From: Niallia endozanthoxylica | GTDB lineage: Bacteria; Bacillota; Bacilli; Bacillales; Cytobacillaceae | DNA length: 64,000 nucleotides | NCBI RefSeq assembly: GCF_008710145.1 | Contig: NZ_VYKL01000015.1 | Location: forward strand, 372,001-436,000 | Direction of reading: 5' to 3' | Part shown: positions 49,592 to 59,820 of the stretch, in pieces | Layout: each line of letters opens with the position of its first letter | How positions within the stretch are numbered: position 1 is the stretch's first letter | Translations under genes and position numbers: made by a program | Notes under the pieces: model-generated | The model's database searches: none | Told to the model about the DNA's origin: nothing | Seen by the model: only the letters and a program-made list of their open reading frames with translations

Positions 49592-50485
49592 ATGATAGGT
49601 CGGATAACTATGCAAAAAAAAATATCACGAAGAAAGTTTATAAAAAAAACAATGGGCTCTATATTAACCTTAATTGCAGCTGGTGCGGGCAGCTATTACT
49701 ATGCTAGAGAAATAGAACCCAGATTACTTGATATTAACCGCCATACAATTAAACACCCCCTCATCCCAAAAAGCTTTGATCACTTTAAAATCGTTCAATT
49801 CAGTGATACACACCTCGGCTTCCAATATACACTCAAGCAATTGGATAAATTAATTGATCGAATCAATCGATTACAGCCGGATATTGTGTTATTTACTGGT
49901 GATTTAATGGACGAACCAAATAAGTTTCCAAAGAGTGATCAAATCATTCCTAGTCTATCAAATATTCAGGCTCCATTTGGTAAATTTGCTATTTATGGAA
50001 ATCACGATCATGGTGGTTACGGTACTGATATTTATAGGGATATTATGGATAAAAGCGGGTTTACATTGCTGCAAAATGCTGCTCAAGAAATAAAGTTACT
50101 TGATGATAGCCGAATTCATTTGATTGGACTTGACGATGCTATGCTCGGGAAGCCAGATTTAGAAACTGCCACCTTAGACTTGCCTTCAGACACATATAAA
50201 ATCCTTCTAGCTCACGAACCTGATATGGCTGAATTAGCCATTTACGAAGGTATTCATTTACAGTTAAGCGGACACAGTCATGGTGGACAAGTTAAGATTC
50301 CTTTTATAGGAGCCTTAATAACACCTCCATACAGCGAGTTATACTATGAAGGCTTTTATGAACTAGGAGAACCACATAGCCCGCTAACTTTATATGTGAA
50401 CAGAGGCCTTGGAACAACTAGACTGCCCTTCCGTTTTTTATCAAAACCAGAACTGACAGTGTTCACATTAAAGAAAGTAAATTAA
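49592..50485 (+). CDS. ykuE: Tat-exported metallophosphoesterase YkuE
   Basis: About 297 residues. The twin-arginine signal SRRKFIKK followed by a hydrophobic stretch (about 22-40) matches the B. subtilis Tat substrate YkuE. Calcineurin-type metal site: FSDTHLG, FTGDLMDE, YGNHDHGG, and GHSHGGQ near the C-terminus. Located outside the membrane or in the cell wall; substrate unsure. Start ATG 49592 follows AAGGT; an ATG at 49610 is the alternative. Confidence 0.9.
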   Translation: MIGRITMQKKISRRKFIKKTMGSILTLIAAGAGSYYYAREIEPRLLDINRHTIKHPLIPKSFDHFKIVQFSDTHLGFQYTLKQLDKLIDRINRLQPDIVLFTGDLMDEPNKFPKSDQIIPSLSNIQAPFGKFAIYGNHDHGGYGTDIYRDIMDKSGFTLLQNAAQEIKLLDDSRIHLIGLDDAMLGKPDLETATLDLPSDTYKILLAHEPDMAELAIYEGIHLQLSGHSHGGQVKIPFIGALITPPYSELYYEGFYELGEPHSPLTLYVNRGLGTTRLPFRFLSKPELTVFTLKKVN

Positions 50486-50518
50486 CCACTGTAATGCTAA
50501 TAAAACAGCAACTCATAT

Positions 50519-50550
50519 AAAAAGAGCAGCCACATGTGCTGCTCTTTTTA
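50519..50550. terminator. Bidirectional terminator ykuE/ppk
   Basis: 12-bp stem AAAAAGAGCAGC/GCTGCTCTTTTT. Confidence 0.9.
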
Positions 50551-50585
50551 TAGCCAATTGAAAACTCAGAAATACCTGCGCTTAT

Positions 50586-52688
50586 TTATTCTTCGACATC
50601 TTCAATCACCAATTTAGAATTTTCAATAAGGATAGCTTGGCTGTCAATATTAGGCTCATTCTCCTTTTTTTGAATATAACGATAGACCCCTTCATTATCC
50701 TGTTCCCGAGCTTTCAAATTATCTGATAGCTGGAGAGAAAGTAACTGCTTTAATTTTCTCTTTAATTTCCCCTCAAAAATAGGGAACAAAATCTCCACTC
50801 GTTTTTCCATATTTCTCGTCATCATATCAGCAGAGGATAAATAAGTTTTTTCTTCTCCATTGTGATGAAAGTAATAAATTCTGCTATGCTCTAAAAACCT
50901 GCCTACAATACTTATTACACGAATATTCTCACTGACATTTTCTATCCTCGGTTTTAAGCAGCAGATTCCACGGATAATCAAGTCAATTTTCACCCCTGAG
51001 GTGGATGCCTCATACAATTTCATAATAATTTTTTTATCCGTTAATGAATTCATTTTCGCAATAATATGTCCATTATTAAATTGCTTATGATATTCTATTT
51101 CTTGGTCAATTAATTTAATAAACTCTCCTCTAATATCATGTGGCGCAACAACAAGATAATGATAGACTGGCTTTTGTGTATAGCCACTTAAATAATTAAA
51201 GAAATTTGTTGCATCTATTCCAAATTTCTCCTTCGTTGTAATATAACCAAGGTCTGTATAGACTTTCGCAGTTTGATCATTATAATTCCCCGTCCCAAGA
51301 TGAACAAATCGCTCAATCACACCATTCTTTCTCCGTACAACCAAAGTAATTTTACTGTGCGTTTTCAAATGTGTCATACCATAAATAACATGGCATCCAG
51401 CTTTCTCCAATTTCTTTGCCCACTGGACATTATTTTCTTCATCAAATCTAGCTTTTAATTCCACTAAAACAGTTACTTGCTTTCCATTTTCTGCTGCGCG
51501 TTTTAATGCTTCAATCACTGGAGAATCTCCGCTCACTCTATATAACGTTTGCTTTATGGCCAAAACGTCCGGGTCATCAGCAGCTTCTGCTACAAAATCA
51601 AGAATCGGCTGAAATGATTCATACGGATGGTGCAGCAGCATATCATGGTCCAAAGCATTTTGAAACATGTCTTTATTAGAATCAATTTCTAAAGAAGGCA
51701 CCGGAATAAAGGGCTCATAAGTGAGATTATCTCTTCTTGAGGCAAACACTTTATAAAATGAAAACAAGAAGGTTTTATCCAACGGACCTGATATATAATA
51801 GACATCGTCTTCTTCAATTTCCAGTTCATCAAGTAAATAAGCTAAAATCTGTTTATCTAAATGTTCTTCCTTTATCTCAAGTCGAACAGCCGCTCCCCAT
51901 TTTCGTTTCTTTAGTTCTTTTTCAATTACCTGCAGAAGATCTCTTGCCCCCTCCTCGTGTATTTCTAAATCAGCATTCCTTGTAATTCTAAATTGTGTAA
52001 CGGATAGAATCTTATAACCATTAAAAAGTTTTGAAATAAAATAACAAATAATGTCTTCAAGCAAGACAAAACAAGTCGTGCCGTCAATAAATGGTACCTC
52101 GATAAAACGTTCTAATAAAGATGGAACTTGTACAATAGCAAGCTGCTGTTTGACTTGATGACCAGAAATACTATCCATCTCGATTGAAACTGCAATATTA
52201 ATACTTTTATTTAAAAGCATTGGAAATGGGCGATAGGCATCGACAGCCATTGGAGTTAACACAGGAAAGATTTGTTCATTAAAATAAAGTTCAAGAAATT
52301 TCTTTTGAGCTGAGGTTAATTCATCAACCTTTAATAAATGAATATTTTCTGCTTTTAATTCATGGAGAATTTGTTGTTGAAAAGTCTCATCCTGCAGCCT
52401 AACAAGATAATGTGCTCTTTCAGATATTTTTTCCAGCTGCTGTTTCGGAGTCAAACCAGCTTTATTTTCAGGTTTCATAAACCCTACTTTTACTTGATCC
52501 TTTAAGCCTGCCACACGAACCATAAAAAACTCATCTAAATTAGAACTGAAAATTGCCGAAAATTTGATTCTTTCTAATAATGGATTTCTTTTGTCTAAAA
52601 CTTCCTGAAGCACCCGTTCGTTAAAAGCCAGCCAGCTAATTTCCCTATTGTTATAATTTGATGGATGATTAAAATGACTATTATCCAT
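50586..52688 (-). CDS. ppk: Polyphosphate kinase PPK1
   Basis: 700 residues, full length. Makes inorganic polyphosphate from ATP. N-domain (about 8-110, NREISWLAFNERVL), middle domain, and two phospholipase D-like C-domains; the phospho-His is in THLKTHSKITLVVRR, with RFVHLGTGNYND nearby. Start ATG 52688 (MDNSHFNH), after AAAGGTG. 113 bases downstream of ppx on the same strand, forming a polyphosphate synthesis and breakdown pair. The C-terminus is extended and charged. Confidence 0.94.
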   Translation of the reverse strand: MDNSHFNHPSNYNNREISWLAFNERVLQEVLDKRNPLLERIKFSAIFSSNLDEFFMVRVAGLKDQVKVGFMKPENKAGLTPKQQLEKISERAHYLVRLQDETFQQQILHELKAENIHLLKVDELTSAQKKFLELYFNEQIFPVLTPMAVDAYRPFPMLLNKSINIAVSIEMDSISGHQVKQQLAIVQVPSLLERFIEVPFIDGTTCFVLLEDIICYFISKLFNGYKILSVTQFRITRNADLEIHEEGARDLLQVIEKELKKRKWGAAVRLEIKEEHLDKQILAYLLDELEIEEDDVYYISGPLDKTFLFSFYKVFASRRDNLTYEPFIPVPSLEIDSNKDMFQNALDHDMLLHHPYESFQPILDFVAEAADDPDVLAIKQTLYRVSGDSPVIEALKRAAENGKQVTVLVELKARFDEENNVQWAKKLEKAGCHVIYGMTHLKTHSKITLVVRRKNGVIERFVHLGTGNYNDQTAKVYTDLGYITTKEKFGIDATNFFNYLSGYTQKPVYHYLVVAPHDIRGEFIKLIDQEIEYHKQFNNGHIIAKMNSLTDKKIIMKLYEASTSGVKIDLIIRGICCLKPRIENVSENIRVISIVGRFLEHSRIYYFHHNGEEKTYLSSADMMTRNMEKRVEILFPIFEGKLKRKLKQLLSLQLSDNLKAREQDNEGVYRYIQKKENEPNIDSQAILIENSKLVIEDVEE

Positions 52689-52801
52689 ATAACCCACACC
52701 TTTTTTGCGAAATTCGACCTATATAAAGTAATAAAAAATGCATTTTTTATTAAATAAGAATATATAATTAGAACTTTAAACGCCAAGTAATCTATCAAAG
52801 T

Positions 52802-54337
52802 TCAAGCATACTGTATAAACTTCAAGTGTATTGCTTTCTGGAGTACCTTTTCTAATTGACGAATATGTTTTTCCGTCTCATATTGTTCCACAAAAGGGTT
52901 CCCCTCACAATAAATCGTTAGCTGCATCAAATCATTAGAAGCTTCTTCAAAATGAATGTTCTTAACTATGCCTCTTTTTGAAGCATCAAGCGCAGTAGCG
53001 AGCTTAGCAACTGCACCAGCCATACGAATATCCTCCATTTCCTTTTTCGTAAACCAATTTGAAAATGGAGTAAAATACTGCTTTAATAATGTTTTATTTT
53101 TAAAGGAAGCGATATATGCCAATTTCAATCGGTCTTTATGGAATAGTCCATTAATGGATTGATTAGCTAACAAATAGAATGTATGCTGACTGCTCGAATC
53201 ATCATCAATATACTGTCCTAGATAATAAAGTTCCGCCCCTTTTTTCACAAACTTACTTAGCGCTTGTTTATTTTCACAATGATAATAAGTGCTTGTTTTC
53301 TCAAATAAGATTTCAGCCAACTTTGCACGGTGGCTTGCATGCGCTGGGGCGACTCCATAATCAATAAGTAGTTCCGCAACACTATTTTGAACAATTTGAT
53401 CAGTGTCCAAAAAGACATCATCAGTCTCGCTTGTTTTTAAAGAAATTCCATCTCTTAGTCCCTTTTTACTGAACATAAAAGAAAAAGATTGACTATATTC
53501 ACAAAGACCCACAAATACTTCAAGTGCAGGTACAATAATATCCGCACGATCTTTCGAAAGTCCTTCCACCTTTTCTAGTTGTTCAATCGTTAGCTGACCA
53601 AGATACATTTGTATTTTTTGCAGGTCGGAATAACTCATTACATACTGATGTATCCCTGCAATTGGATATTTTTTTAACGTTTGATCAATTTGAGCAATGT
53701 TCCTTGCACTTCCTCCTATGGCAATAACTGGAACCTGTAAATTCTTTAACCACGGGAGCTGCTTTAAGGAATCCTGGATAAAATCAGAAAGTCCCTTTCT
53801 TTCTTGTTCTGTTATAGGATTGTTTTTAATGAACTGCTTTTTTAATGAGACGACTCCAAAGGGAAAACTATGATAATGTATTAATTTTCTATTTTCAAAA
53901 TAGGTAATCTCTGTACTTCCTCCCCCCATATCGATTGTGACACCTGTATCAATAGGGGTTGAATGTGAGACAGCATAATAACCAAAAAACGCTTCCTCTT
54001 TTTCGGATAATATTTTCATATCAAAACCCGTTTTCTCTTTCACAAGAGCTTGGATTTCTACTTGATTTTTTGATTGCCTTACAGTAGCAGTTGCTGTACA
54101 ATGAATTTTCGTCACTTGATGAAAGGCTAGAATTTCTTTAAAACCTTGCAGTATATCAATGAGGAGAGCTATTCCTTCTTTACTCAAATCATTATCTTGG
54201 TTAAGGTATTGGTTTAATCTCGCTACTGTTTTAATATTTTCAGCTTCCTTATAGCTTCCGCTAAGGATTTTTGCATAAATAACAAGGCGGATGGTATTAG
54301 ATCCAATGTCAATCACTGCCCATTTTTCTTTCGTCAT
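52802..54337 (-). CDS. ppx: Exopolyphosphatase Ppx/GppA
   Basis: 511 residues. Actin-like ATPase fold: VIDIGSNTIRLVIY, DMGGGSTEITYF and AIGGSARN; C-terminal helical HD-like region (about 320-505). Cleaves terminal phosphate from polyphosphate. I choose ATG 54337 (MTKEKWAVID), seven bases after AGGAAGGAG; a Met two codons upstream is too close to it. First gene of the ppx-ppk pair. Confidence 0.92.
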   Translation of the reverse strand: MTKEKWAVIDIGSNTIRLVIYAKILSGSYKEAENIKTVARLNQYLNQDNDLSKEGIALLIDILQGFKEILAFHQVTKIHCTATATVRQSKNQVEIQALVKEKTGFDMKILSEKEEAFFGYYAVSHSTPIDTGVTIDMGGGSTEITYFENRKLIHYHSFPFGVVSLKKQFIKNNPITEQERKGLSDFIQDSLKQLPWLKNLQVPVIAIGGSARNIAQIDQTLKKYPIAGIHQYVMSYSDLQKIQMYLGQLTIEQLEKVEGLSKDRADIIVPALEVFVGLCEYSQSFSFMFSKKGLRDGISLKTSETDDVFLDTDQIVQNSVAELLIDYGVAPAHASHRAKLAEILFEKTSTYYHCENKQALSKFVKKGAELYYLGQYIDDDSSSQHTFYLLANQSINGLFHKDRLKLAYIASFKNKTLLKQYFTPFSNWFTKKEMEDIRMAGAVAKLATALDASKRGIVKNIHFEEASNDLMQLTIYCEGNPFVEQYETEKHIRQLEKVLQKAIHLKFIQYA

Positions 54338-54512
54338 CTCCATTCTCCTTCCTGATTGTATACTAATTAAACGCAGCTGATTCATGCTTAGTCATTGCTA
54401 TGTACATAAAGTATGATAAACATAAATCTATTCATTTTAAAAGAAAAAAGGAACTTTTGTCATCTTCATTCATAAGAATAATCATAACCCAAAACGTCTA
54501 GGAGGAGTAAAA

Positions 54513-55007
54513 ATGGTTCATATCGTAAAACGGGGAGAAACATTGTATTCGATTTCAAAAAATTATCGTGTCTCAATTGCAGCACTGTTAAAAGCAAACC
54601 CCCACCTCACCAATCAAAATAATATCTATATTGGTCAATCCATTCAAATTCCAGGCCTGCCAAATCCAGACACTATCCCTTACCGAATTTCAATATCCAG
54701 AAGGAACAAAACATTACAGCTTTTTCTTAATAACCGCTTGATTAAAACATACCCCATTGCAGTCGGTAAAATGCTGACACAGACACCGTCCGGCACATTC
54801 GTTATCGTGAACCGTGAGCCAAATCCCGGCGGACCGTATGGTGTCATGTGGCTATCTCTTTCTATAGCCGGCTATGGCATTCATGGTACAAATAACCCAT
54901 CCTCGATAGGAAAGGAAGTATCTCAAGGCTGTGTCCGAATGCATAATCATGATGTTCTTGATCTTGCCAAACAAGTTCCTAATGGAACCCTTGTGGCCAT
55001 ACAATAG
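54513..55007 (+). CDS. ykuD: L,D-transpeptidase YkuD
   Basis: 164 residues: N-terminal LysM (about 1-48, [19 protein letters not shown]) and catalytic YkuD domain (about 55-163) with the active-site HGTN...SQGCVRMHN (Cys about 142). No signal peptide, as in B. subtilis YkuD, a spore-associated enzyme that forms L,D cross-links. Start ATG 54513 with AGGAGG. Divergent from ppx; no terminator obvious downstream. Confidence 0.94.
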   Translation: MVHIVKRGETLYSISKNYRVSIAALLKANPHLTNQNNIYIGQSIQIPGLPNPDTIPYRISISRRNKTLQLFLNNRLIKTYPIAVGKMLTQTPSGTFVIVNREPNPGGPYGVMWLSLSIAGYGIHGTNNPSSIGKEVSQGCVRMHNHDVLDLAKQVPNGTLVAIQ

Positions 55008-55193
55008 AAATTCTACCGATTATATTCCTGCTATTCTTTAGACATAGCATAGTTTTTTCGAGAATTTATTTTCTTTTATTGCCAAAAGGGGTATAATAAA
55101 CAATAATAATTAAAATTCATTTTCCTTGACAATATAAAAAATAACATTCATTAACTTTTCTATACCTCCAAAATACGGAAAGGAGACATCACA

Positions 55194-55667
55194 TTGTCCA
55201 CTAATAGGGATTATCCATCACAACCTCAATTAAACCCAACAATTAAAAGCCTCGCTCAAGCGATCTTCATTATTAATCGTCATGCAAAAACTGCCCCTAA
55301 TCCAAAATTTTTATATAAACTTAAATATACTGCTCTGCATAAGCTTATAAGGGAAGGAAAGGCAAAAAAAATCGGTCTGCATTTTTCAAATAACCCTAAA
55401 TACAGTCAGCAGCAATCTGACGTTTTAATCGCTTGTGAAGACTACACTTTTCACTTACCACCTTCAAAGAGTGATTTTACAGAACTTCCACACCTAGGCA
55501 AGTTGGACAAACAGATAAGAAATCCAAAAGCCTCACTTTCACTAACTCAAGCGAAAAAACTACTTTGCGCCTATACCGGTCTTAAAGAACATGAAAATAA
55601 TGCGATGCCTCCAAGAAAAAAATATAACAAACCTATTTTCAAAAAGCTGGGGGAAAGTTATTTTTAA
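55194..55667 (+). CDS. ykyB: YkyB-like protein
   Basis: 157 residues, basic, soluble. Core INRHAKTAPNPKFLYKLKY and HFSNNPKYSQQQSDVLIACE, ending FKKLGESYF, match YkyB. TTG start at 55194 with AAAGGAGA seven bases upstream. Function unknown. Convergent with cheV, sharing a terminator. Confidence 0.88.
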   Translation: MSTNRDYPSQPQLNPTIKSLAQAIFIINRHAKTAPNPKFLYKLKYTALHKLIREGKAKKIGLHFSNNPKYSQQQSDVLIACEDYTFHLPPSKSDFTELPHLGKLDKQIRNPKASLSLTQAKKLLCAYTGLKEHENNAMPPRKKYNKPIFKKLGESYF

Positions 55668-55681
55668 GAAAAACAGAAAAT

Positions 55682-55716
55682 AAAAAACTTCCATTACATA
55701 CGAATGGAAGTTTTTT
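55682..55716. terminator. Bidirectional terminator ykyB/cheV
   Basis: 14-bp stem AAAAAACTTCCATT/AATGGAAGTTTTTT. Confidence 0.9.
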
Positions 55717-55725
55717 ATTTACCAT

Positions 55726-56631
55726 TTACAAAGCATATTGATCAATTAAAAGTACCAGCTCCGCAATTTCCGGTTTACTCACCTGTGCATCAGCCCCTAC
55801 AATTTGTCCTTTATGGCGCAGGTCATCTGTTATGAGGGACGAGAAAATGATAACAGGAAGTTTTGACAAATCACTATGTTCCTTCACTTTTTTCGTTAAA
55901 TGATGACCATCCATTTGCGGCATTTCAATATCAGTAATAACTAGCTGAACTTCTTTTTCAATTTCCTTCCCGTTTTTCGCAATGGTTTCAAGATAAGTAA
56001 ACGCATCTTTTCCGTTTTCAAAAAACTCAATATTCTGATAGCCAGCCTCATCTAATGTATCTTGGATTAACTTACGCAACAATGGCGAATCTTCAACGAC
56101 CACTAAATGTTTATTTGATCGTTCACGATCACCGAGTTTTTTAAGTCTTTGAATATTAATCCCTGTATTTGGATTAATTTCAACAACAATTTTCTCGAAA
56201 TCTAAGAGTAAAATCATCTCTCCATGAAACTTTATTACACCAATAATCTGGCTTTCTGACCCTTGATACATTTCAGATGGCTTTTCAATTTGGTCCCACG
56301 AAATTCGATGTATTTGGGATACACTGTGAACATGAAAAACAATTTTTTGTTTGTTAAATTCGGTTACAATAAATTTGTCCTTTTCCGGTGTTTCCGATGG
56401 CGGAAATCCGATTGCTTTTGCGACATCTACAACTGGTAAAACTTCACCTCGTAATTCAATGATTCCTTGAACATGGGGATGGGCATGGGGAACTTGAGTA
56501 ACAGGTACTGGATTAATTATTTCTCTCACCTTTATTACGTTTATCCCAAATTTATTTGGTCCAATTCCAAATTCGACAATTTCTAGTTCATTTGTGCCAC
56601 TTTCAAGTAAAATCCCTTTATTATTTTCCAT
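55726..56631 (-). CDS. cheV: Chemotaxis coupling protein CheV
   Basis: 301 residues: CheW-like domain (about 10-150) joined to a response-regulator receiver (about 172-300) with phospho-acceptor Asp in LVITDIEMPQMDGHHL and conserved Lys in SKPEIAELV. Couples receptors to CheA and takes part in adaptation. Start ATG 56631; the ribosome binding site (AGGTAGGTTG) is weak. Monocistronic next to patA, as in B. subtilis. Confidence 0.94.
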   Translation of the reverse strand: MENNKGILLESGTNELEIVEFGIGPNKFGINVIKVREIINPVPVTQVPHAHPHVQGIIELRGEVLPVVDVAKAIGFPPSETPEKDKFIVTEFNKQKIVFHVHSVSQIHRISWDQIEKPSEMYQGSESQIIGVIKFHGEMILLLDFEKIVVEINPNTGINIQRLKKLGDRERSNKHLVVVEDSPLLRKLIQDTLDEAGYQNIEFFENGKDAFTYLETIAKNGKEIEKEVQLVITDIEMPQMDGHHLTKKVKEHSDLSKLPVIIFSSLITDDLRHKGQIVGADAQVSKPEIAELVLLIDQYAL

Positions 56632-56728
56632 GGCTTCAACCTACCTATCCAAATTTATTGAATTTATTTCTTTTACTATAACACGTTTACAAGCTATATT
56701 TAGATAATTTTTTAATATGTTTTTTCCC

Positions 56729-56769
56729 GAAAAAAATACATCTGAAACAGCATCAGATGTATTTTTTTC
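56729..56769 (-). terminator. Terminator of the RDD gene
   Basis: 17-bp stem GAAAAAAATACATCTGA/TCAGATGTATTTTTTTC. Confidence 0.88.
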
Positions 56770-56783
56770 AAATAAGTTAAAAT

Positions 56784-57314
56784 CTATTTTTTTACGACAA
56801 CTGTGCCCGCAATAAAATCATGCAAGCCCTGTTTTTTCTCAGTAATACCAACCATTATATAACCGATAAATAGAATTCCTGATAGGAAAGACATAGCCAA
56901 ATACCTTCCGAAACCACGCCAAAAAGATATGCGCTCACCTTTTAAATCGGTAACCTGTAAGCCAAGAGCCTTTTTCCCGATTGTCGCTTGCCACTTTGAT
57001 GCTTGCAGACCGGCAAAATAAGCTACCGCGATTACGATACTAACAATCGAAGTGACAATAATAGAACCAAAATAAGTTGCTAAGAAGGACAAAGCTTCCT
57101 CATCTGTCATCCCTGTTTCCATATATGCAGGATCTGCCATCATTAAATAGGTGATGTCCGAAGTCCCAAAAAAGAGTAATAAAATTAGAATAGAAATAAT
57201 AGTCAATGGAATACCAATGATAATTGAATCAATAAGATAGGCTGCAACCCGAATCCAAAATCCTCCATACACATTTTTTTCTTCATACTGATTTACTTCA
57301 GTTGTCGTTTCCAA
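56784..57314 (-). CDS. RDD-family membrane protein
   Basis: 176 residues, RDD domain with three to four membrane helices. Starts polar (TTEVNQYEEKNVYGGFWIRV), then AAYLIDSIIIGIPLTI with the conserved Arg/Asp pair of RDD proteins. Ends KKQGLHDFIAGTVVVKK, a common RDD C-terminus. Role unknown; some RDD proteins act in ion or compatible-solute transport. Monocistronic, divergent from patA. Confidence 0.85.
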   Translation of the reverse strand: METTTEVNQYEEKNVYGGFWIRVAAYLIDSIIIGIPLTIISILILLLFFGTSDITYLMMADPAYMETGMTDEEALSFLATYFGSIIVTSIVSIVIAVAYFAGLQASKWQATIGKKALGLQVTDLKGERISFWRGFGRYLAMSFLSGILFIGYIMVGITEKKQGLHDFIAGTVVVKK

Positions 57315-57496
57315 CTATCTTTCCCCCTTAAAATGCTTTCATTAAATTATAACATTAATTCAATGTATTCTTTCTATTGCGAATTATTATAGTGAATGAC
57401 TTGCATTTGTTCCTTAGCTCGACTCAATTCTCCTTCCCTATTTAATCGACGGCATATTTACGATACAATAACCTTATTGTTTAGGAGGTTGAAGTT

Positions 57497-58651
57497 GTGG
57501 AGCATTTAATTAATACAAAAGTAAAAGAAATAGAAATATCTGGGATTCGCAAATTTTTTAATATGGTAGCAGGAACGGAAGGCATGATATCCTTAACAAT
57601 CGGCCAGCCTGATTTCCCAACGCCATTACATGTAAAAGAGGCTGGTAAAAAAGCGATTGATGAAGATTTTACATCATATACTCATAATGCAGGTGATATA
57701 TCGCTTCGTAAGGCTGCTTCCCAGTATATGAAAGAAAAATACAGCCTTAATTATCAAGCAGACTCTGAGGTGATTGTCACAGCTGGTGCAAGTGAAGCAA
57801 TTGATATTGCCTTTCGTACCATTTTGGAGGAAGAATCTGAAGTCATTCTGCCGGGCCCAGTCTACCCTGGCTATGAACCCATTATTAAACTTTGTGGAGC
57901 GAAACCTGTATATGCCGACATTCGAGAAAACGGATTTCGTTTTACTGCAGATGTGATTGAGTCTTATATAACGAAACAAACAAGATGCATCGTTCTGCCT
58001 TATCCTTCTAATCCGACTGGAGTAAGCTTAAGCAAGCAAGAATTATTGGAAATTTCTGCGTTACTTGCAGAAAAAGATATATTTATCTTAGCTGATGAAA
58101 TATACAGTGAGCTCGTTTACGACCACCAGCATGTTTCGATTGCCTCATTTTTGAGGGATCAAACGATTGTCATAAACGGATTATCAAAATCACATTCTAT
58201 GACTGGATGGAGAATTGGCCTTTTATTTGCACCGGAAACCATTGCTAAACATATTCTAAAGGTTCACCAATACAATGTGACCTGTGCCACTTCTATCTCT
58301 CAAATGGCTGCACTGGAGGCATTAACAGAAGGAAAAAATGATGCATTACCAATGAAAGAGGCTTACCTTGAGCGCAGAAATTATGTGTATAACCGTTTAA
58401 TTCAAATGGGACTTGAAGTGCAAAAGCCTGATGGCGCCTTTTATTTTTTTGTTAAGCTGCCAACTAAGCATGTTTCTTCATTTGACTTTTGTCTTCAGCT
58501 GGTAAGAGAAGAGAAGGTTGCAGTTGTACCAGGCAGTGCTTTTTCAAGCTATGGAGAGGGATACTTTAGGCTTTCCTTTGCTTGTTCAATGGAGACATTA
58601 GAAGAAGGCTTAAATAGAATTGAAGCCTATGTAAAAAAAGTGCAAGGGTAA
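57497..58651 (+). CDS. patA: N-acetyl-LL-diaminopimelate aminotransferase PatA
   Basis: 384 residues, class I/II aminotransferase. PLP Lys in GLSKSHSMTGWRIG; LPYPSNPTG and ADEIYSEL also fit. The opening MEHLINTKVKEIEISGIRKF matches B. subtilis PatA, the middle step between DapH and DapL in the acetyl-DAP path. Starts at GTG or nearby 57497 with GGAGGTTG upstream. Monocistronic with a strong terminator. Confidence 0.92.
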   Translation: MEHLINTKVKEIEISGIRKFFNMVAGTEGMISLTIGQPDFPTPLHVKEAGKKAIDEDFTSYTHNAGDISLRKAASQYMKEKYSLNYQADSEVIVTAGASEAIDIAFRTILEEESEVILPGPVYPGYEPIIKLCGAKPVYADIRENGFRFTADVIESYITKQTRCIVLPYPSNPTGVSLSKQELLEISALLAEKDIFILADEIYSELVYDHQHVSIASFLRDQTIVINGLSKSHSMTGWRIGLLFAPETIAKHILKVHQYNVTCATSISQMAALEALTEGKNDALPMKEAYLERRNYVYNRLIQMGLEVQKPDGAFYFFVKLPTKHVSSFDFCLQLVREEKVAVVPGSAFSSYGEGYFRLSFACSMETLEEGLNRIEAYVKKVQG

Positions 58652-58669
58652 TGCCTGCACTTTTTTTAC
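58631..58669. terminator. Bidirectional terminator after patA
   Basis: 14-bp stem GTAAAAAAAGTGCA/TGCACTTTTTTTAC spanning the patA stop. Confidence 0.85.
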
Positions 58670-58697
58670 ATATTGGAACTTAAGAATTCATCCCTTA

Positions 58698-58880
58698 TTA
58701 TAAACCGCCTTTATATTTGCCGGCATTTTTTGAAGCCTTTTCTTTTTTTGCTTTATCTTTATGAATTTTATTTGTATCGGTACTGCCGAATTCATGGGCA
58801 AACTCTTGATTGATAACAGCAGAGTCAAAACCCTTTTTATTTTTTTGCTGCGGATCATTTTTTTTATTTTTCTTTGCCAT
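58698..58880 (-). CDS. Small Lys-rich protein of unknown function
   Basis: 60 residues, very Lys-rich and without hydrophobic segments (MAKKNKKNDPQQKNKKGFDS, ending ASKNAGKYKGGL). The middle QEFAHEFGSTDTNKI faintly recalls gamma-type small acid-soluble spore proteins, but length and repeats do not fit, so I do not assign it. Start ATG 58880, six bases after AAGGAGGT. Likely spore-related by composition only. Confidence 0.6.
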   Translation of the reverse strand: MAKKNKKNDPQQKNKKGFDSAVINQEFAHEFGSTDTNKIHKDKAKKEKASKNAGKYKGGL

Positions 58881-58944
58881 TTTCATACCTCCTTGTATCA
58901 TACATAGATAGTGTGATTCGGAGGCAGTTTTTTATACAACATTA

Positions 58945-59820
58945 TTACTGCCAATATTTATAGAGAGCTTGTGTACCGCTATTTTCCTCGCCATTTTGCG
59001 CAAGTGTTTCATACATTCGTTTAGCTAAAGCTAATCCAGGCGTCTCCATACCCATAGCCTCAGCCTCTGTAAGAGCAATTTTCATATCTTTGATAAAATG
59101 TTTAATAAAAAATCCAGGTTCAAAATTACCATGTATCATTCTCGGTGCCAAATTAGATAATGACCAGCTGCCTGCAGCTCCTGATGATATGCTTGTTAAA
59201 ACCTTTTCTGGATCAAGCCCTGCTTTTTCTGCATATACAATGGCCTCAGAAACACCAATCATATTTGAGGCAATGGCAATTTGATTACACATTTTTGTAT
59301 GCTGCCCTGCGCCCGCCTTCCCCTGGTAGACAATATTTGTACCAAGATGGTTAAAAAGAGGCTTTAATTTTTCATATACCTCTTTGTCACCTCCAACCAT
59401 GATTGATAATGCCGCTTCCTTTGCACCGACATCCCCTCCGGAAACAGGAGCATCTACAGCGTATATCCCTCTTTCTATTGCCTCATGATAAATTTTCTCA
59501 GCTAATGTAGGCGTAGAGGTTGTCATATCTACCACATATGTATTTGGTCTCCCATGCGTAACGATCCCCTCTTCGCCTAAATAAACCTCTTCGACATCCT
59601 CTGGATATCCTACAATCGTAAAAATGACATTAGCTCTTTCAGCTATCTTTTTGGGTGAATCCACCCATTCTGCCCCTTTTTGTATCAGTTCCTCAGCCTT
59701 TTCCCTCGTACGGTTGTATACAATGACAGGATACCCTGCCGTTAATAAATGTCCAGCCATACTTCTTCCCATTACTCCTGTTCCAATGAATCCTATTACC
59801 GCATGTTCTAGTGTCAGCAT
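58945..59820 (-). CDS. ykwC: Beta-hydroxyacid dehydrogenase family protein YkwC
   Basis: 291 residues, 3-hydroxyisobutyrate dehydrogenase/tartronate semialdehyde reductase type. NAD(P) site GFIGTGVMGRSMAGHLL, substrate loop DAPVSGGDVGAKEA, catalytic Lys in GQHTKMCNQI. Substrate in Bacillus unknown. Start ATG 59820 with AGGAGAG. Next to ptsI, separated from it by the ptsI terminator. Confidence 0.88.
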   Translation of the reverse strand: MLTLEHAVIGFIGTGVMGRSMAGHLLTAGYPVIVYNRTREKAEELIQKGAEWVDSPKKIAERANVIFTIVGYPEDVEEVYLGEEGIVTHGRPNTYVVDMTTSTPTLAEKIYHEAIERGIYAVDAPVSGGDVGAKEAALSIMVGGDKEVYEKLKPLFNHLGTNIVYQGKAGAGQHTKMCNQIAIASNMIGVSEAIVYAEKAGLDPEKVLTSISSGAAGSWSLSNLAPRMIHGNFEPGFFIKHFIKDMKIALTEAEAMGMETPGLALAKRMYETLAQNGEENSGTQALYKYWQ

